A stretch of 8,032 bases of DNA from Paracoccaceae bacterium (GCA_007134405.1 SLKW01000276.1:1-8032), one strand, 5' to 3'. Counted from the first letter of the stretch, positions 1 to 7,796 are shown. Translations and numbers: made by a program. The notes: generated from the sequence alone by a model not told the origin.

Positions 1-76
1 CCGCGAATTTTTCTTTCCGACGCCGCGTTTTTTTGCAATTAGCAGTGATTAAACGCAGCAGACGGGGACAGTCGAC
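1..76 (+). promoter_or_regulatory. AT-rich leader upstream of sucC
   Basis: This stretch is clearly richer in A and T than the rest of the window. It contains two T-rich runs (about 7-16 and an unbroken seven-T run at 28-34), each just after a GC-rich pentamer (CCGCG at 1-5 and at 23-27). That is what the 3' arm and U-tract of an intrinsic terminator look like, but no convincing 5' arm is visible and it may lie before the window. A TTGCAA at 33-38 could be a -35 element, but nothing resembling a -10 sits 16-18 bases later. It probably holds the 5' untranslated region and perhaps the promoter of the suc operon; no exact promoter can be named. Confidence 0.35.
64..68 (+). promoter_or_regulatory. 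Ribosome binding site of sucC
   Basis: GGGGA lies eight bases before the GTG at 77. This supports the GTG start, which also gives the canonical SucC N-terminus (MNIHEYQAK). No in-frame ATG fits that N-terminus. Confidence 0.7.
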
Positions 77-1270
77 GTGAACATCCACGAATATCAGGCG
101 AAGGGCTTGCTTCGCAGCTATGGGGTTCCGGTCTCGGACGGGCGAATCGTTTTCCGCGCCGAAGAAGCGAAATCGGCAGCGGGCGAACTGGACGGGCCGC
201 TCTGGGTCGTCAAGGCGCAGATTCACGCCGGTGGGCGCGGCAAGGGCAGCTTCAAGGAAGCCTCTGCCGGCGAAAAGGGCGGCGTCCGCCTCGCCCACTC
301 GGTCGAGGAAGCGGCCGAACACGCCAACGCGATGCTGGGCCGCACGCTGGTCACCCATCAGACCGGCCCGGCCGGCAAGCAGGTGAACCGCATTTATATC
401 GAGGATGGCTCGGATATCGAGCGAGAGCTCTATCTCGCCGTGCTCGTCGACCGCGCGTCGAGCCGCATTTCCTTCGTCTGCTCGACGGAGGGCGGCATGG
501 ACATCGAGGAGGTCGCCGCCGAGACTCCCGAAAAGATCCTCAGCTTCACCATCGACCCCGCAACCGGCATCTCCGGCTTTCACGGCCGCCGCGTGGCCTT
601 TGCCCTCGGGCTGGAGGGCAAGCAGGTCAAGCAATGCGTCGATCTGGTCGGCAAGCTCTACAGGCTGTTCGTCGAGCGTGACGCCGAGATGGTCGAGATC
701 AACCCGCTGATCGTCACCACCGACGGTGACCTGAAATGCCTCGACGCCAAGATGGGCTTCGATTCGAACGCGCTTTACCGCCAGTCGGAAATCCTCGCGC
801 TGCGCGACGAGACCGAGGAGGACTCGAAGGAACTCGCCGCATCGAAGTTCGATCTCAACTACATCGCGCTCGACGGCGAGATCGGCTGCATGGTGAACGG
901 CGCCGGGCTGGCGATGGCGACGATGGACATCATCAAGCTCTACGGCGCCGAGCCCGCGAACTTCCTTGATGTCGGCGGTGGCGCCAGCAAGGAGAAGGTG
1001 ACCGAGGCCTTCAAGATCATCACCTCCGATCCCAACGTGAAGGGGATCCTGGTGAACATCTTCGGCGGCATCATGCGCTGCGACATCATCGCCGAGGGCG
1101 TCATCGCCGCGGTGAAGGAGGTGGGCCTGGAGGTGCCGCTGGTCGTGCGTCTGGAAGGAACCAACGTGGACCTGGGCAAGAAGATCATCAATGAATCGGG
1201 CCTGAACGTGATCGCCGCCGACAACCTGTCGGACGCGGCCGAGAAGATCGTCAAAGCGGTGAAGGGGTAA
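77..1270 (+). CDS. sucC: Succinyl-CoA synthetase (ADP-forming) subunit beta
   Basis: The beta subunit of succinyl-CoA synthetase (succinate-CoA ligase) works with SucD in the cytoplasm to convert succinyl-CoA, phosphate and NDP to succinate, CoA and NTP. The 397 residues are slightly longer than E. coli SucC (about 388). An N-terminal ATP-grasp domain starts with [11 protein letters not shown] and carries the glycine-rich loop HAGGRGKG (50-57). The metal-nucleotide residues N209 (in EINPL) and D223 (in CLDAK) are present with the family's 14-residue spacing. The C-terminal ligase domain has [10 protein letters not shown] (327-336) and [13 protein letters not shown] (357-369). About ten extra residues after GGRGKG (57-67) are absent from the E. 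coli protein; I believe this is usual in alphaproteobacteria. The start is GTG. sucD follows after five bases, so the two subunits are co-translated. ATP versus GTP preference cannot be read from the sequence with certainty. Confidence 0.97.
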   Translation: MNIHEYQAKGLLRSYGVPVSDGRIVFRAEEAKSAAGELDGPLWVVKAQIHAGGRGKGSFKEASAGEKGGVRLAHSVEEAAEHANAMLGRTLVTHQTGPAGKQVNRIYIEDGSDIERELYLAVLVDRASSRISFVCSTEGGMDIEEVAAETPEKILSFTIDPATGISGFHGRRVAFALGLEGKQVKQCVDLVGKLYRLFVERDAEMVEINPLIVTTDGDLKCLDAKMGFDSNALYRQSEILALRDETEEDSKELAASKFDLNYIALDGEIGCMVNGAGLAMATMDIIKLYGAEPANFLDVGGGASKEKVTEAFKIITSDPNVKGILVNIFGGIMRCDIIAEGVIAAVKEVGLEVPLVVRLEGTNVDLGKKIINESGLNVIAADNLSDAAEKIVKAVKG

Positions 1271-1275
1271 GCGGC

Positions 1276-2163
1276 ATGGCCATTCTCGTCGACAAGAACA
1301 CCAAGGTCATCTGCCAGGGCTTCACCGGCTCGCAGGGCACCTTCCACTCGGAACAGGCCATCGCCTACGGCACGCAGATGGTCGGCGGCGTGACGCCGGG
1401 CAAGGGCGGCCAGTCGCATCTGGATCTTCCGGTCTTCAACTCGGTGCACGAAGCGAAGGCAAAGACCGGCGCGAATGCGAGCGCGATCTACGTCCCGCCG
1501 CCCTTTGCCGCCGATTCGATCCTCGAGGCGATCGACGCGGAGATGGAACTGATCGTCTGCATCACCGAGGGGATCCCGGTGCTGGACATGATGAAGGTCA
1601 AGCGGGCGCTCGAAGGCTCGAAAAGCCGTCTGATCGGTCCCAATTGCCCCGGCGTCATCACCCCCGATGCCTGCAAGATCGGCATCATGCCGGGCCATAT
1701 CCACACCCGCGGTTCGGTCGGCGTCGTCAGCCGCTCGGGCACGCTGACCTACGAGGCGGTCAAGCAGACGACAGACATGGGGCTGGGCCAGTCGACCGCC
1801 GTGGGCATCGGCGGCGACCCGATCAAGGGCACCGAGCATATCGACGTGCTCGACATGTTCCTCGATGATGACGAGACGACCTCGATCATCATGATCGGCG
1901 AAATCGGCGGTACCGCCGAGGAGGAGGCGGCGGAGTTCCTGGCCGATCAGAGAAAGAAGGGCCGCTGGAAGCCGGTCGCAGGTTTCATCGCCGGGCGTAC
2001 GGCGCCTCCGGGCAGACGCATGGGCCATGCCGGCGCCATCGTTGCCGGCGGCAAGGGCGATGCGGAATCGAAGATCGAGGCGATGCGCCGCGCCGGGATC
2101 GTGGTGGCCGACAGCCCCGCGACGCTGGGCGAGGCCGTCAAGCAGGCGATCGACGCGGGCTGA
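1276..2163 (+). CDS. sucD: Succinyl-CoA synthetase subunit alpha
   Basis: The alpha subunit of succinyl-CoA synthetase binds CoA and carries the phosphohistidine intermediate. The 295 residues are close to the family norm (E. coli about 289). The N-terminal CoA-binding Rossmann domain shows [10 protein letters not shown] (15-24), then GGVTPGKGG (37-45). The ligase domain has the [10 protein letters not shown] block (121-130), SRSGTLTYE (152-160) and E209 in IGEIGG, which contacts the active-site histidine. The catalytic histidine is H251 in RRMGHAGAI, matching H246 of E. coli. The ATG at 1276 is chosen because AAGGGG (1262-1267), embedded in the end of sucC, lies eight bases before it and because the protein begins in family style ([11 protein letters not shown]). 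It is five bases from sucC and separated from sucA by a 61-base gap with two hairpins. All catalytic residues are intact. Confidence 0.97.
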   Translation: MAILVDKNTKVICQGFTGSQGTFHSEQAIAYGTQMVGGVTPGKGGQSHLDLPVFNSVHEAKAKTGANASAIYVPPPFAADSILEAIDAEMELIVCITEGIPVLDMMKVKRALEGSKSRLIGPNCPGVITPDACKIGIMPGHIHTRGSVGVVSRSGTLTYEAVKQTTDMGLGQSTAVGIGGDPIKGTEHIDVLDMFLDDDETTSIIMIGEIGGTAEEEAAEFLADQRKKGRWKPVAGFIAGRTAPPGRRMGHAGAIVAGGKGDAESKIEAMRRAGIVVADSPATLGEAVKQAIDAG

Positions 2164-2171
2164 TCCAGACC

Positions 2172-2186
2172 GGGGCCTCTGGCCCC
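2172..2186 (+). repeat. Hairpin 1 in the sucD-sucA gap
   Basis: GGGGCC (2172-2177) and GGCCCC (2181-2186) form a perfect six-base-pair GC stem with a TCT loop, nine bases after the sucD stop codon. No T-run follows, so it is not a standard intrinsic terminator. It could stabilise the 3' end of a processed sucCD message or slow transcription, but that is inference. Confidence 0.55.
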
Positions 2187-2190
2187 TACC

Positions 2191-2204
2191 GGCCCGCAAG
2201 GGCC
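2191..2204 (+). repeat. Hairpin 2 in the sucD-sucA gap, GCAA tetraloop
   Basis: GGCCC (2191-2195) and GGGCC (2200-2204) pair around GCAA, a loop of the stable GNRA class. It stands four bases after hairpin 1 and ends ten bases before the weak Shine-Dalgarno of sucA. The first stem's GGCCCC could also pair with GGGCC here, so alternative folds are possible. Confidence 0.5.
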
Positions 2205-2224
2205 AGATATCCACAGGTGCGGCG

Positions 2225-5188
2225 ATGACCGAACACTCCCCGAACGACCAGTTTCACGCTTCCAGCTTCCTGCAAGGGGCGAACGCCGAATACATCGACC
2301 AGATGCACGCGCGATACGTGCAGAACCCCGACAGCGTCGATGCGCAATGGGCGACCTTCTTCCGCACCGTGGGCGACGATCCGGTCGATGCGACCCGCCA
2401 GGCCCAGGGGCCGAGCTGGTCGCGGCCGGACTGGCCGCCCGTACCTGCGGATGACCTGACGGCGGCTCTGACCGGTGAGTGGCCGGTTTCGGCCGAGGCA
2501 AAGGCGGCGGGCGAGAAGATCCGCGCCAAGGCGCAGGATGCGGGCGTCGAATTGACCGACGACCAGATCCAGCGCGCCGTCGTCGACAGTCTGCGGGCGC
2601 TGATGATCATCCGCGCCCACCGCATCCGGGGCCATCTGGTTGCCGATCTGGATCCGCTGGGCATGCGCGAACAGACCCCGCATCCGGAACTCGACCCCAA
2701 ATCCTATGGCTTCACCGAGGCCGATTACGACCGGCCGATCTTCATCGACAACGTGCTCGGCCTCGAGGTCGCCACGCTCCGGCAGATCCTCGACATACTC
2801 AAGCGGACCTATTGCGGCACCTTCGCGCTGCAGTTCATGCATATTTCCGACCCCGAACAGGCCGCCTGGCTCAAGGAGCGGATCGAAGGCTACGGCAAGG
2901 AAATCGCCTTCACCCGCCGCGGCCGCCGCGCGATCCTCGACAAGCTCGTGGAAGCGGAGGGGTTCGAGAAGTTCCTGCATGTCAAGTACATGGGGACCAA
3001 GCGCTTCGGCCTTGACGGCGGTGAGGCTGTGATCCCGGCGATGGAGCAGATCATCAAGCGCGGTGGCGCGCTCGGCGTGCGCGAGATCGCCATCGGCATG
3101 CCGCACCGCGGGCGCCTTTCGGTCCTTGCGAACGTGATGGGCAAGCCCTACCGTGCGATCTTCAACGAGTTCCAGGGCGGCAGCTTCAAGCCCGAGGATG
3201 TCGATGGGTCGGGCGACGTGAAATACCACCTCGGCGCGTCCTCCGACCGCGAATTCGACGGCAACATCGTCCACCTTTCGCTGACGGCGAACCCGTCGCA
3301 TCTCGAGGCGGTCAATCCCGTCGTTCTGGGCAAGGTACGCGCAAAGCAGGACCAGTTGAACGACACCGACCGGCGCGCCGTACTGGCAGTATTGCTGCAT
3401 GGCGATGCCGCGTTCGCCGGACAGGGCGTGGTCGCCGAGGGCTTCGGTCTTTCGGGTCTGCGTGGCCATCGGACCGGCGGTACGATCCACATCGTCGTCA
3501 ACAACCAGATCGGCTTCACCACCGCGCCGCATTTCAGCCGCTCCAGCCCCTATCCCACAGACATCGCGCTGATGGTCGAGGCGCCGATCTTTCACGTGAA
3601 TGGCGATGATCCCGAAGCCGTCGTCCACGCCGCCAAGGTCGCGACCGAGTATCGTCAGCAGTTCGGCAAGGATGTGGTGATCGACGTCTTCTGCTACCGT
3701 CGCTTCGGCCATAACGAAGGCGACGAGCCGATGTTCACCAACCCGCAGATGTACAATCGCATCAAGCGGCACAAGACGACCCTGCAGCTTTATACCGAGC
3801 GGCTGGTCGAGGACGGGTTGATCCCCGAAGGCGAAATCGACGACATGAAGGCCGCCTTTCAGGCCCATCTGAACGCGGAATTCGAGGCCGGCAAGGAATA
3901 CCGCCCGAACAAGGCCGACTGGCTCGACGGCCGCTGGAAGGCGATGAAGCCGAAGGAGGGCGACAGCTACCAGCGCGGCCAGACCTGGATCTCGACCGAG
4001 ACCCTGACCGAGATCGGCCAGGCGCTCACCCGTCATCCCAATGATTTCGACCTGCACCGCACGGTGGGGCGCCAACTCGCCTCGAAAAAGAAGATGTTCG
4101 ACACGGGCGAGGGTTTCGACTGGGCCACCGCCGAAGCGATGGCCTTTGGATCGCTCCTCCTCGAAGGCTTCCCGGTTCGGCTTTCGGGGCAGGACAGCGC
4201 CCGCGGCACGTTCAGCCAGCGCCATTCCGCACTCGTCGACCAGACGACCGAGGAGCGTTACTACCCGCTCAATCACATCCGGGCGGGCCAGGCGCGCTAC
4301 GAGGTCATCGATTCGATGCTGTCGGAATACGCGGTGCTCGGGTTCGAATACGGCTATTCGCTCGCCGAACCCAATGCGCTCGTCATGTGGGAGGCGCAGT
4401 TCGGCGACTTCGCCAACGGCGCGCAGATCATGTTCGACCAGTTCATCAGTTCGGGCGAGTCGAAATGGCTTCGCATGTCGGGGCTCGTCTGCCTCCTGCC
4501 GCACGGCTTCGAAGGGCAGGGGCCCGAGCATTCCTCGGCGCGGTTGGAGCGGTTCCTGCAGAATTCGGCCGAAGAGAACTGGATCGTGGCCAACTGCTCG
4601 ACGCCGGCGAACTATTTTCACATCCTGCGCCGGCAGATGCACCGCGATTTCCGCAAGCCGCTGATCCTGATGACGCCGAAATCGCTTTTGCGCCATCCGC
4701 TCTGCATCAACCGGGCCGAGGATTTCACCGATGGATCGACCTTCCACCGGGTGCTGTGGGACGATGCCGAGAAGGGCAATTCGGACACCCAGCTGAAGCC
4801 CGACGACCAGATCCGGCGCGTGGTGATGTGTTCGGGCAAGGTCTATTTCGACCTGTTGGCCGAACGCGACAAGCGCGGCATCGACGACGTCTACCTGCTG
4901 CGGGTCGAGCAGCTCTATCCGTTGCCCAGCCAGTCGCTGCGGCAGGAACTCGCGCGGTTCAAGTCGGCCGAGATGATCTGGTGCCAGGAAGAGCCGAAGA
5001 ACCAGGGCGCCTGGACCTTCATCGAACCCAATCTGGAATACGTGCTGAACAATATCGGCGCCGAGCATGTGCGCCCGCGCTATGTCGGGCGGAACGCCTC
5101 GGCCTCGCCGGCCACGGGGCTGGCGTCGCGGCACAAGGCACAACAGGACGCGCTCGTGGATGAAGCGCTGACTCTTGAGGGGAACTGA
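2225..5188 (+). CDS. sucA: 2-oxoglutarate dehydrogenase E1 component
   Basis: The thiamine-diphosphate E1 subunit decarboxylates 2-oxoglutarate and transfers the succinyl group to the lipoyl arms of SucB. The true start is the ATG at 2225, giving 987 residues; the frame is open further upstream, but there it overlaps sucD and reads as an arginine-rich shadow. The N-terminus has the E1o signature (FLQGANAEYIDQMHARY, 15-31, then QWATFF 41-46), thought to contact E2/E3. Active-site blocks follow: GMPHRGRLSVL (291-301), TANPSHLE (354-361), the ThDP-magnesium motif GDAAFAGQG (393-401) ending in NNQIGF (426-431), and FGHNEGDEP (494-502). The transketolase-like C-terminal half contains GTFSQRHSAL (661-670) and HGFEGQGPEHSSARLERFLQ (760-779), and ends with PATGLASRHKAQQ. 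The ribosome site is weak (AGG at 2215-2217, seven bases away). sucB starts three bases after the stop. Confidence 0.97.
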   Translation: MTEHSPNDQFHASSFLQGANAEYIDQMHARYVQNPDSVDAQWATFFRTVGDDPVDATRQAQGPSWSRPDWPPVPADDLTAALTGEWPVSAEAKAAGEKIRAKAQDAGVELTDDQIQRAVVDSLRALMIIRAHRIRGHLVADLDPLGMREQTPHPELDPKSYGFTEADYDRPIFIDNVLGLEVATLRQILDILKRTYCGTFALQFMHISDPEQAAWLKERIEGYGKEIAFTRRGRRAILDKLVEAEGFEKFLHVKYMGTKRFGLDGGEAVIPAMEQIIKRGGALGVREIAIGMPHRGRLSVLANVMGKPYRAIFNEFQGGSFKPEDVDGSGDVKYHLGASSDREFDGNIVHLSLTANPSHLEAVNPVVLGKVRAKQDQLNDTDRRAVLAVLLHGDAAFAGQGVVAEGFGLSGLRGHRTGGTIHIVVNNQIGFTTAPHFSRSSPYPTDIALMVEAPIFHVNGDDPEAVVHAAKVATEYRQQFGKDVVIDVFCYRRFGHNEGDEPMFTNPQMYNRIKRHKTTLQLYTERLVEDGLIPEGEIDDMKAAFQAHLNAEFEAGKEYRPNKADWLDGRWKAMKPKEGDSYQRGQTWISTETLTEIGQALTRHPNDFDLHRTVGRQLASKKKMFDTGEGFDWATAEAMAFGSLLLEGFPVRLSGQDSARGTFSQRHSALVDQTTEERYYPLNHIRAGQARYEVIDSMLSEYAVLGFEYGYSLAEPNALVMWEAQFGDFANGAQIMFDQFISSGESKWLRMSGLVCLLPHGFEGQGPEHSSARLERFLQNSAEENWIVANCSTPANYFHILRRQMHRDFRKPLILMTPKSLLRHPLCINRAEDFTDGSTFHRVLWDDAEKGNSDTQLKPDDQIRRVVMCSGKVYFDLLAERDKRGIDDVYLLRVEQLYPLPSQSLRQELARFKSAEMIWCQEEPKNQGAWTFIEPNLEYVLNNIGAEHVRPRYVGRNASASPATGLASRHKAQQDALVDEALTLEGN
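5177..5183 (+). promoter_or_regulatory. Ribosome binding site of sucB
   Basis: GAGGGGA lies in the last codons of sucA, eight bases before the ATG at 5192. It is a stronger site than those of sucA and of the gene after sucB, so E2 may be translated well relative to its neighbours (inference). Confidence 0.7.
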
Positions 5189-5191
5189 CGA

Positions 5192-6784
5192 ATGAGCATC
5201 GAAGTCCGTGTACCGACCCTGGGCGAAAGCGTCTCGGAGGCGACCATTGCCACCTGGTTCAAGAAACCCGGCGACGCCGTCGCCGCCGACGAGATGCTGT
5301 GCGAGCTCGAGACCGACAAGGTGACCGTCGAGGTGCCGGCGCCCGCGGGCGGCGTGCTGGCGGAAATCGTCGCCGCCGAGGGCGAGACCGTGGGCGTCGA
5401 TGCGCTTCTGGCCATGATCGCCGAGGAAGGCCAGGCCGGGCCCGAGACGCCGGAGCCGCGCAAGAGCGCCGAGGCCAGTCAGCCCGAGGCGGGCGGCAAG
5501 GGCGCGCCGGACGCGGGCGGGGCCAAGGACGACGGCAAGTCGGTCACCGTCAAGGTCCCGGCGCTGGGCGAAAGCGTCTCGGAGGCGACGGTCGCGACCT
5601 GGTTCAAGCAGGTCGGCGAGACGGTCGCGCAGGACGAGATGCTGTGCGAGCTCGAGACCGACAAGGTCTCGGTCGAGGTGCCGGCGCCGACGGCGGGCGT
5701 GCTGAGCCAGATCCTGGCCGAGGCGGGCGCCACGGTCGCGGCCGGCGGCGACCTGGCGGTGATCGGCGGCGCGGTGGCCGCGAAGCCCGGCGCGGCAGAG
5801 GGCGAGGCACGCGTCGAGACGAAACCCGACGCGCCGGAGGGCGGCGCGCAGGCCTCCGGGCGCGGCGATGTCGAGGATGCGCCCTCGGCCAAGAAGCTCA
5901 TGGCGGAAAAGGGGATCTCCCGCGACCAGGTCACCGGGTCGGGCCGCGACGGGCGGGTGATGAAGGAGGATGTCCAGAAGGCGATCGCGGCAGCGGAGGC
6001 GGCCCCGGCGGCTGCGCCGGCCGTGCCCGCCCCCTCCGCTGCCCCGTCGTCGCCGCCGCGCGGGCCGGTCCATGCCGAGGATGCCGCGCGCGAGGAACGG
6101 GTGAAGATGACCCGCCTGCGCGCCACCATCGCCCGGCGCCTCAAGGATGCGCAGAACACCGCCGCCATGCTGACCACCTACAACGAGGTGGACATGTCCA
6201 GCGTGATGGAGCTGCGCAACACCTACAAGGACGCCTTCGAGAAGAAGCACGGGGTCAAGATGGGCTTCATGTCCTTCTTCGTGAAGGCCTGCTGCCACGC
6301 GCTCAAGGAAGTGCCCGAGGTCAATGCCGAGATCGACGGCCAGGACATCGTCTACAAGAACTACGTCCATATGGGCGTCGCGGTCGGCACGCCGACGGGC
6401 CTGGTGGTGCCGGTCGTGCGCGACGCCGACCAGATGGGTTTCGCCGCGATCGAGAAGAGGATCGGCGAACTGGGCGCCCGCGCCCGTGACGGCAAGCTCT
6501 CGATGGCCGAGATGCAGGGCGGCAGCTTCACCATCTCGAATGGCGGCGTCTACGGCTCGCTCATGTCCTCGCCGATCCTGAACCCGCCGCAATCGGGCAT
6601 CCTGGGCATGCACAAGATCCAGGAGCGGCCGATGGTGGTCAAGGGCCAGATCGTCATCCGGCCGATGATGTACCTGGCGTTGAGCTACGACCACCGGATC
6701 GTGGACGGAAAGGGTGCGGTGACCTTCCTCGTCCGCGTCAAGGACGCGCTGGAGGATCCGCGGCGGCTCTTGATGGATCTCTGA
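5192..6784 (+). CDS. sucB: 2-oxoglutarate dehydrogenase E2 (dihydrolipoyl succinyltransferase), two lipoyl domains
   Basis: The E2 core of the 2-oxoglutarate dehydrogenase complex accepts the succinyl group on lipoyl-lysine and passes it to CoA. The 530 residues are much longer than E. coli SucB (about 405) because there are two N-terminal lipoyl domains, at about 1-78 and 116-193. Each has an ETDKV motif; the predicted lipoylated lysines are K43 and K158. Ala/Pro/Gly-rich flexible linkers lie at about 79-115, 194-226 and 266-300. A peripheral subunit-binding domain (about 227-265, with [11 protein letters not shown] and [14 protein letters not shown]) should hold E1 and/or E3. The catalytic acyltransferase domain (about 302-530) has SYDHRIVDG (498-506) with catalytic H501 and D505 and ends PRRLLMDL. 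The catalytic domain is SucB-like rather than pyruvate- or branched-chain-type. The two lipoyl domains are nearly identical in DNA over long stretches. The cognate E3 gene is not in the window. Confidence 0.96.
   Translation: MSIEVRVPTLGESVSEATIATWFKKPGDAVAADEMLCELETDKVTVEVPAPAGGVLAEIVAAEGETVGVDALLAMIAEEGQAGPETPEPRKSAEASQPEAGGKGAPDAGGAKDDGKSVTVKVPALGESVSEATVATWFKQVGETVAQDEMLCELETDKVSVEVPAPTAGVLSQILAEAGATVAAGGDLAVIGGAVAAKPGAAEGEARVETKPDAPEGGAQASGRGDVEDAPSAKKLMAEKGISRDQVTGSGRDGRVMKEDVQKAIAAAEAAPAAAPAVPAPSAAPSSPPRGPVHAEDAAREERVKMTRLRATIARRLKDAQNTAAMLTTYNEVDMSSVMELRNTYKDAFEKKHGVKMGFMSFFVKACCHALKEVPEVNAEIDGQDIVYKNYVHMGVAVGTPTGLVVPVVRDADQMGFAAIEKRIGELGARARDGKLSMAEMQGGSFTISNGGVYGSLMSSPILNPPQSGILGMHKIQERPMVVKGQIVIRPMMYLALSYDHRIVDGKGAVTFLVRVKDALEDPRRLLMDL
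5219..5343 (+). repeat. Lipoyl-domain coding repeat, copy 1
   Basis: This is the first copy of a direct repeat inside sucB with a period of exactly 345 bases (115 codons). Identical blocks shared with copy 2 are 5219-5244 (26 bases), 5288-5322 (35 bases) and 5327-5343 (17 bases). Synonymous positions are identical within these blocks, which points to recent duplication or ongoing gene conversion. Confidence 0.9.
5564..5688 (+). repeat. Lipoyl-domain coding repeat, copy 2
   Basis: This is the second copy of the sucB direct repeat. Its identical blocks are 5564-5589, 5633-5667 and 5672-5688. The sequence between the blocks has diverged, and the linker between the two domains (about codons 79-115) is unrelated to the repeat. 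Confidence 0.9.
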
Positions 6785-6787
6785 TCC
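6775..6787 (+). repeat. Hairpin across the sucB stop codon
   Basis: GGATC (6775-6779) and GATCC (6783-6787) form a perfect five-base-pair stem with loop TCT, spanning the TGA of sucB and ending one base before the next gene's GTG. The only Shine-Dalgarno-like GGA for that gene is inside the 5' arm, so the stem could limit independent ribosome entry and make translation depend on ribosomes finishing sucB. That role is inference. Confidence 0.4.
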
Positions 6788-6788
6788 G

Positions 6789-7334
6789 GTGGACCGGCCC
6801 GCGGCATATCGCGAGGCCGTGCGCCGCCGGCGCGGCTTCGCCTTGCCCGGCTACGCCTCGCTCGCCGATGTCGGCCAGGACGGGCCCTGGGTCATTCCCA
6901 TCCAGCAAAGCTCGGGCAACCTGGCCGGGCCCATGCTGATCAGCAAGGACTGGCTCGACGCGCCCACCGCGCGCCGCGCCGGACCCCGGCTGGCGGGGCG
7001 CGGCTACCTGCCCGGGATGGTCTACAACCGCGTCCTTGACCGGGCCCTGGCGCTTCTGGGCCTGCAGCGCGGCGACATCTACATCACCACGATCTTCTGC
7101 CTTCTGCCGCCGCGCCGGTCCCATCCGCTTGCAGCAAGCGCCTGTCGCGCCGCCTTCGATGCTGTCGGCCGGTTCGAGCTGATGGGCCGGCGTCCGGTTG
7201 CCCTGGGCGCCGATGCCGCGCGCACGCTGCGCCAGTCCGGCGTCGCCGCCGTCGAGACGCTGCACCCCTCGGCGCGCGGCATCGATTTCGACACCCGTGC
7301 CCGCGCGATCGCATCCGCTTTGGAGGCCGCATGA
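6789..7334 (+). CDS. Divergent uracil-DNA glycosylase-superfamily-like protein
   Basis: This 181-residue soluble protein was not recognised with certainty. Its second half resembles the uracil-DNA glycosylase superfamily (types 4/5): a NRVLDRALALLGL helix (80-92), GDIYITTIFCLLPPRR (95-110, compare DVYITNVVKCRPP), an ALGADAARTL strand-helix (138-147, compare the VALG.TA block) and HPSARG (159-164), which matches the HPS motif that contacts DNA. The first catalytic motif, normally a glycine-rich GEAPG or GLAPG-type loop, is not recognisable; the equivalent region reads PMLISKDWLD (48-57). The four cysteines that would bind an iron-sulfur cluster in type 4/5 enzymes are also missing, since only C104 and C119 are present. 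It may be an inactive or altered-specificity member. The start is GTG four bases after the sucB stop, with a weak ribosome site; V11 is a possible later start. Its end overlaps the next gene. No role in the TCA cycle is apparent. Confidence 0.6.
   Translation: MDRPAAYREAVRRRRGFALPGYASLADVGQDGPWVIPIQQSSGNLAGPMLISKDWLDAPTARRAGPRLAGRGYLPGMVYNRVLDRALALLGLQRGDIYITTIFCLLPPRRSHPLAASACRAAFDAVGRFELMGRRPVALGADAARTLRQSGVAAVETLHPSARGIDFDTRARAIASALEAA
7322..7326 (+). promoter_or_regulatory. Ribosome binding site of the MAPEG gene
   Basis: GGAGG lies in the last codons of the preceding gene, four bases before the ATG at 7331. It supports that start and, with the ATGA overlap, suggests translational coupling. 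Confidence 0.7.
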
Positions 7335-7738
7335 CCGCCGAACTCTCCCTCACCCCGGAACTTCTCGTCCTCGCCCTGGCGGCGCTCGTGCAGTTCGGGC
7401 AGTACGTCATCTTCTCGATCGCGGCCAACGCGCAGGTGGGGCTCGGCTATTCGACCTCGCCGCGCGACAAGGATCGGTCGCTCACAGGCGTTGCCGGAAG
7501 GCTGGAACGGGCGCTGCAGAACCATTTCGAGGGGCTGACGCTGTTTACCATCGCGGTCGTGGTGGTGACGCTCTCGGGCAATTCCGGCGGCTTCACCGCG
7601 TTCTGCGCCTGGGCTTACCTGGCCGCGCGGGTGGTCTACGTGCCCGCCTATATCCTGGGTTGGTCGCCCGGACGCTCGATCATCTGGGCGGTGGGCTGGT
7701 TCGCAACGCTTGCCATGGTGATCGCCGCGCTGTTCTGA
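7331..7738 (+). CDS. MAPEG family integral membrane protein
   Basis: This small inner-membrane protein of 135 residues is the usual length for bacterial MAPEG (membrane-associated proteins in eicosanoid and glutathione metabolism) members. Four hydrophobic helices are visible, at about 9-31, 66-83, 87-107 and 114-135. The family signature is present: RLERALQNHFEGLTLF (57-72) in the loop and start of helix 2, and ARVVYVPAYILG (99-110) in helix 3. Some eukaryotic family members are glutathione transferases or leukotriene synthases; the substrate of this bacterial group is generally unknown and none is assigned here. It overlaps the preceding gene by four bases (ATGA), so the pair is probably translated together at the end of the suc operon. 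MAPEG genes are often seen near suc/lpd genes in this bacterial group, from my general knowledge. No signal peptide separate from helix 1 is seen. Confidence 0.85.
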   Translation: MTAELSLTPELLVLALAALVQFGQYVIFSIAANAQVGLGYSTSPRDKDRSLTGVAGRLERALQNHFEGLTLFTIAVVVVTLSGNSGGFTAFCAWAYLAARVVYVPAYILGWSPGRSIIWAVGWFATLAMVIAALF

Positions 7739-7796
7739 CGCCAGCACCGCGCGCCCCCGCACAACGACCCATGCACCCGCGATCGAGCCACCGACA

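Noticed and set aside
33..52. TTGCAA as a -35 element, or TTAG-N6-TTAA as a CtrA-type site.
   Set aside because: No matching -10 at the right distance, and the CtrA spacing and left half-site do not fit the consensus.
2027..2224. A 66-residue upstream extension of the sucA frame.
   Set aside because: It overlaps the end of sucD in another frame and reads as an arginine/proline-rich shadow. The ATG at 2225 gives the normal E1 N-terminus.
5219..5688. The sucB internal repeat as an assembly duplication artefact.
   Set aside because: The copies differ between the identical blocks, the reading frame is kept, and two lipoyl domains are known in E2 proteins of this bacterial group.
2186..6694. A very long open frame on the minus strand opposite sucA and sucB.
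   Set aside because: It is the antisense of two well-conserved genes; the translation is rich in Arg, His, Asp and Gly with no recognisable domain. Stop-free antisense frames are common in GC-rich DNA with strong third-position bias.
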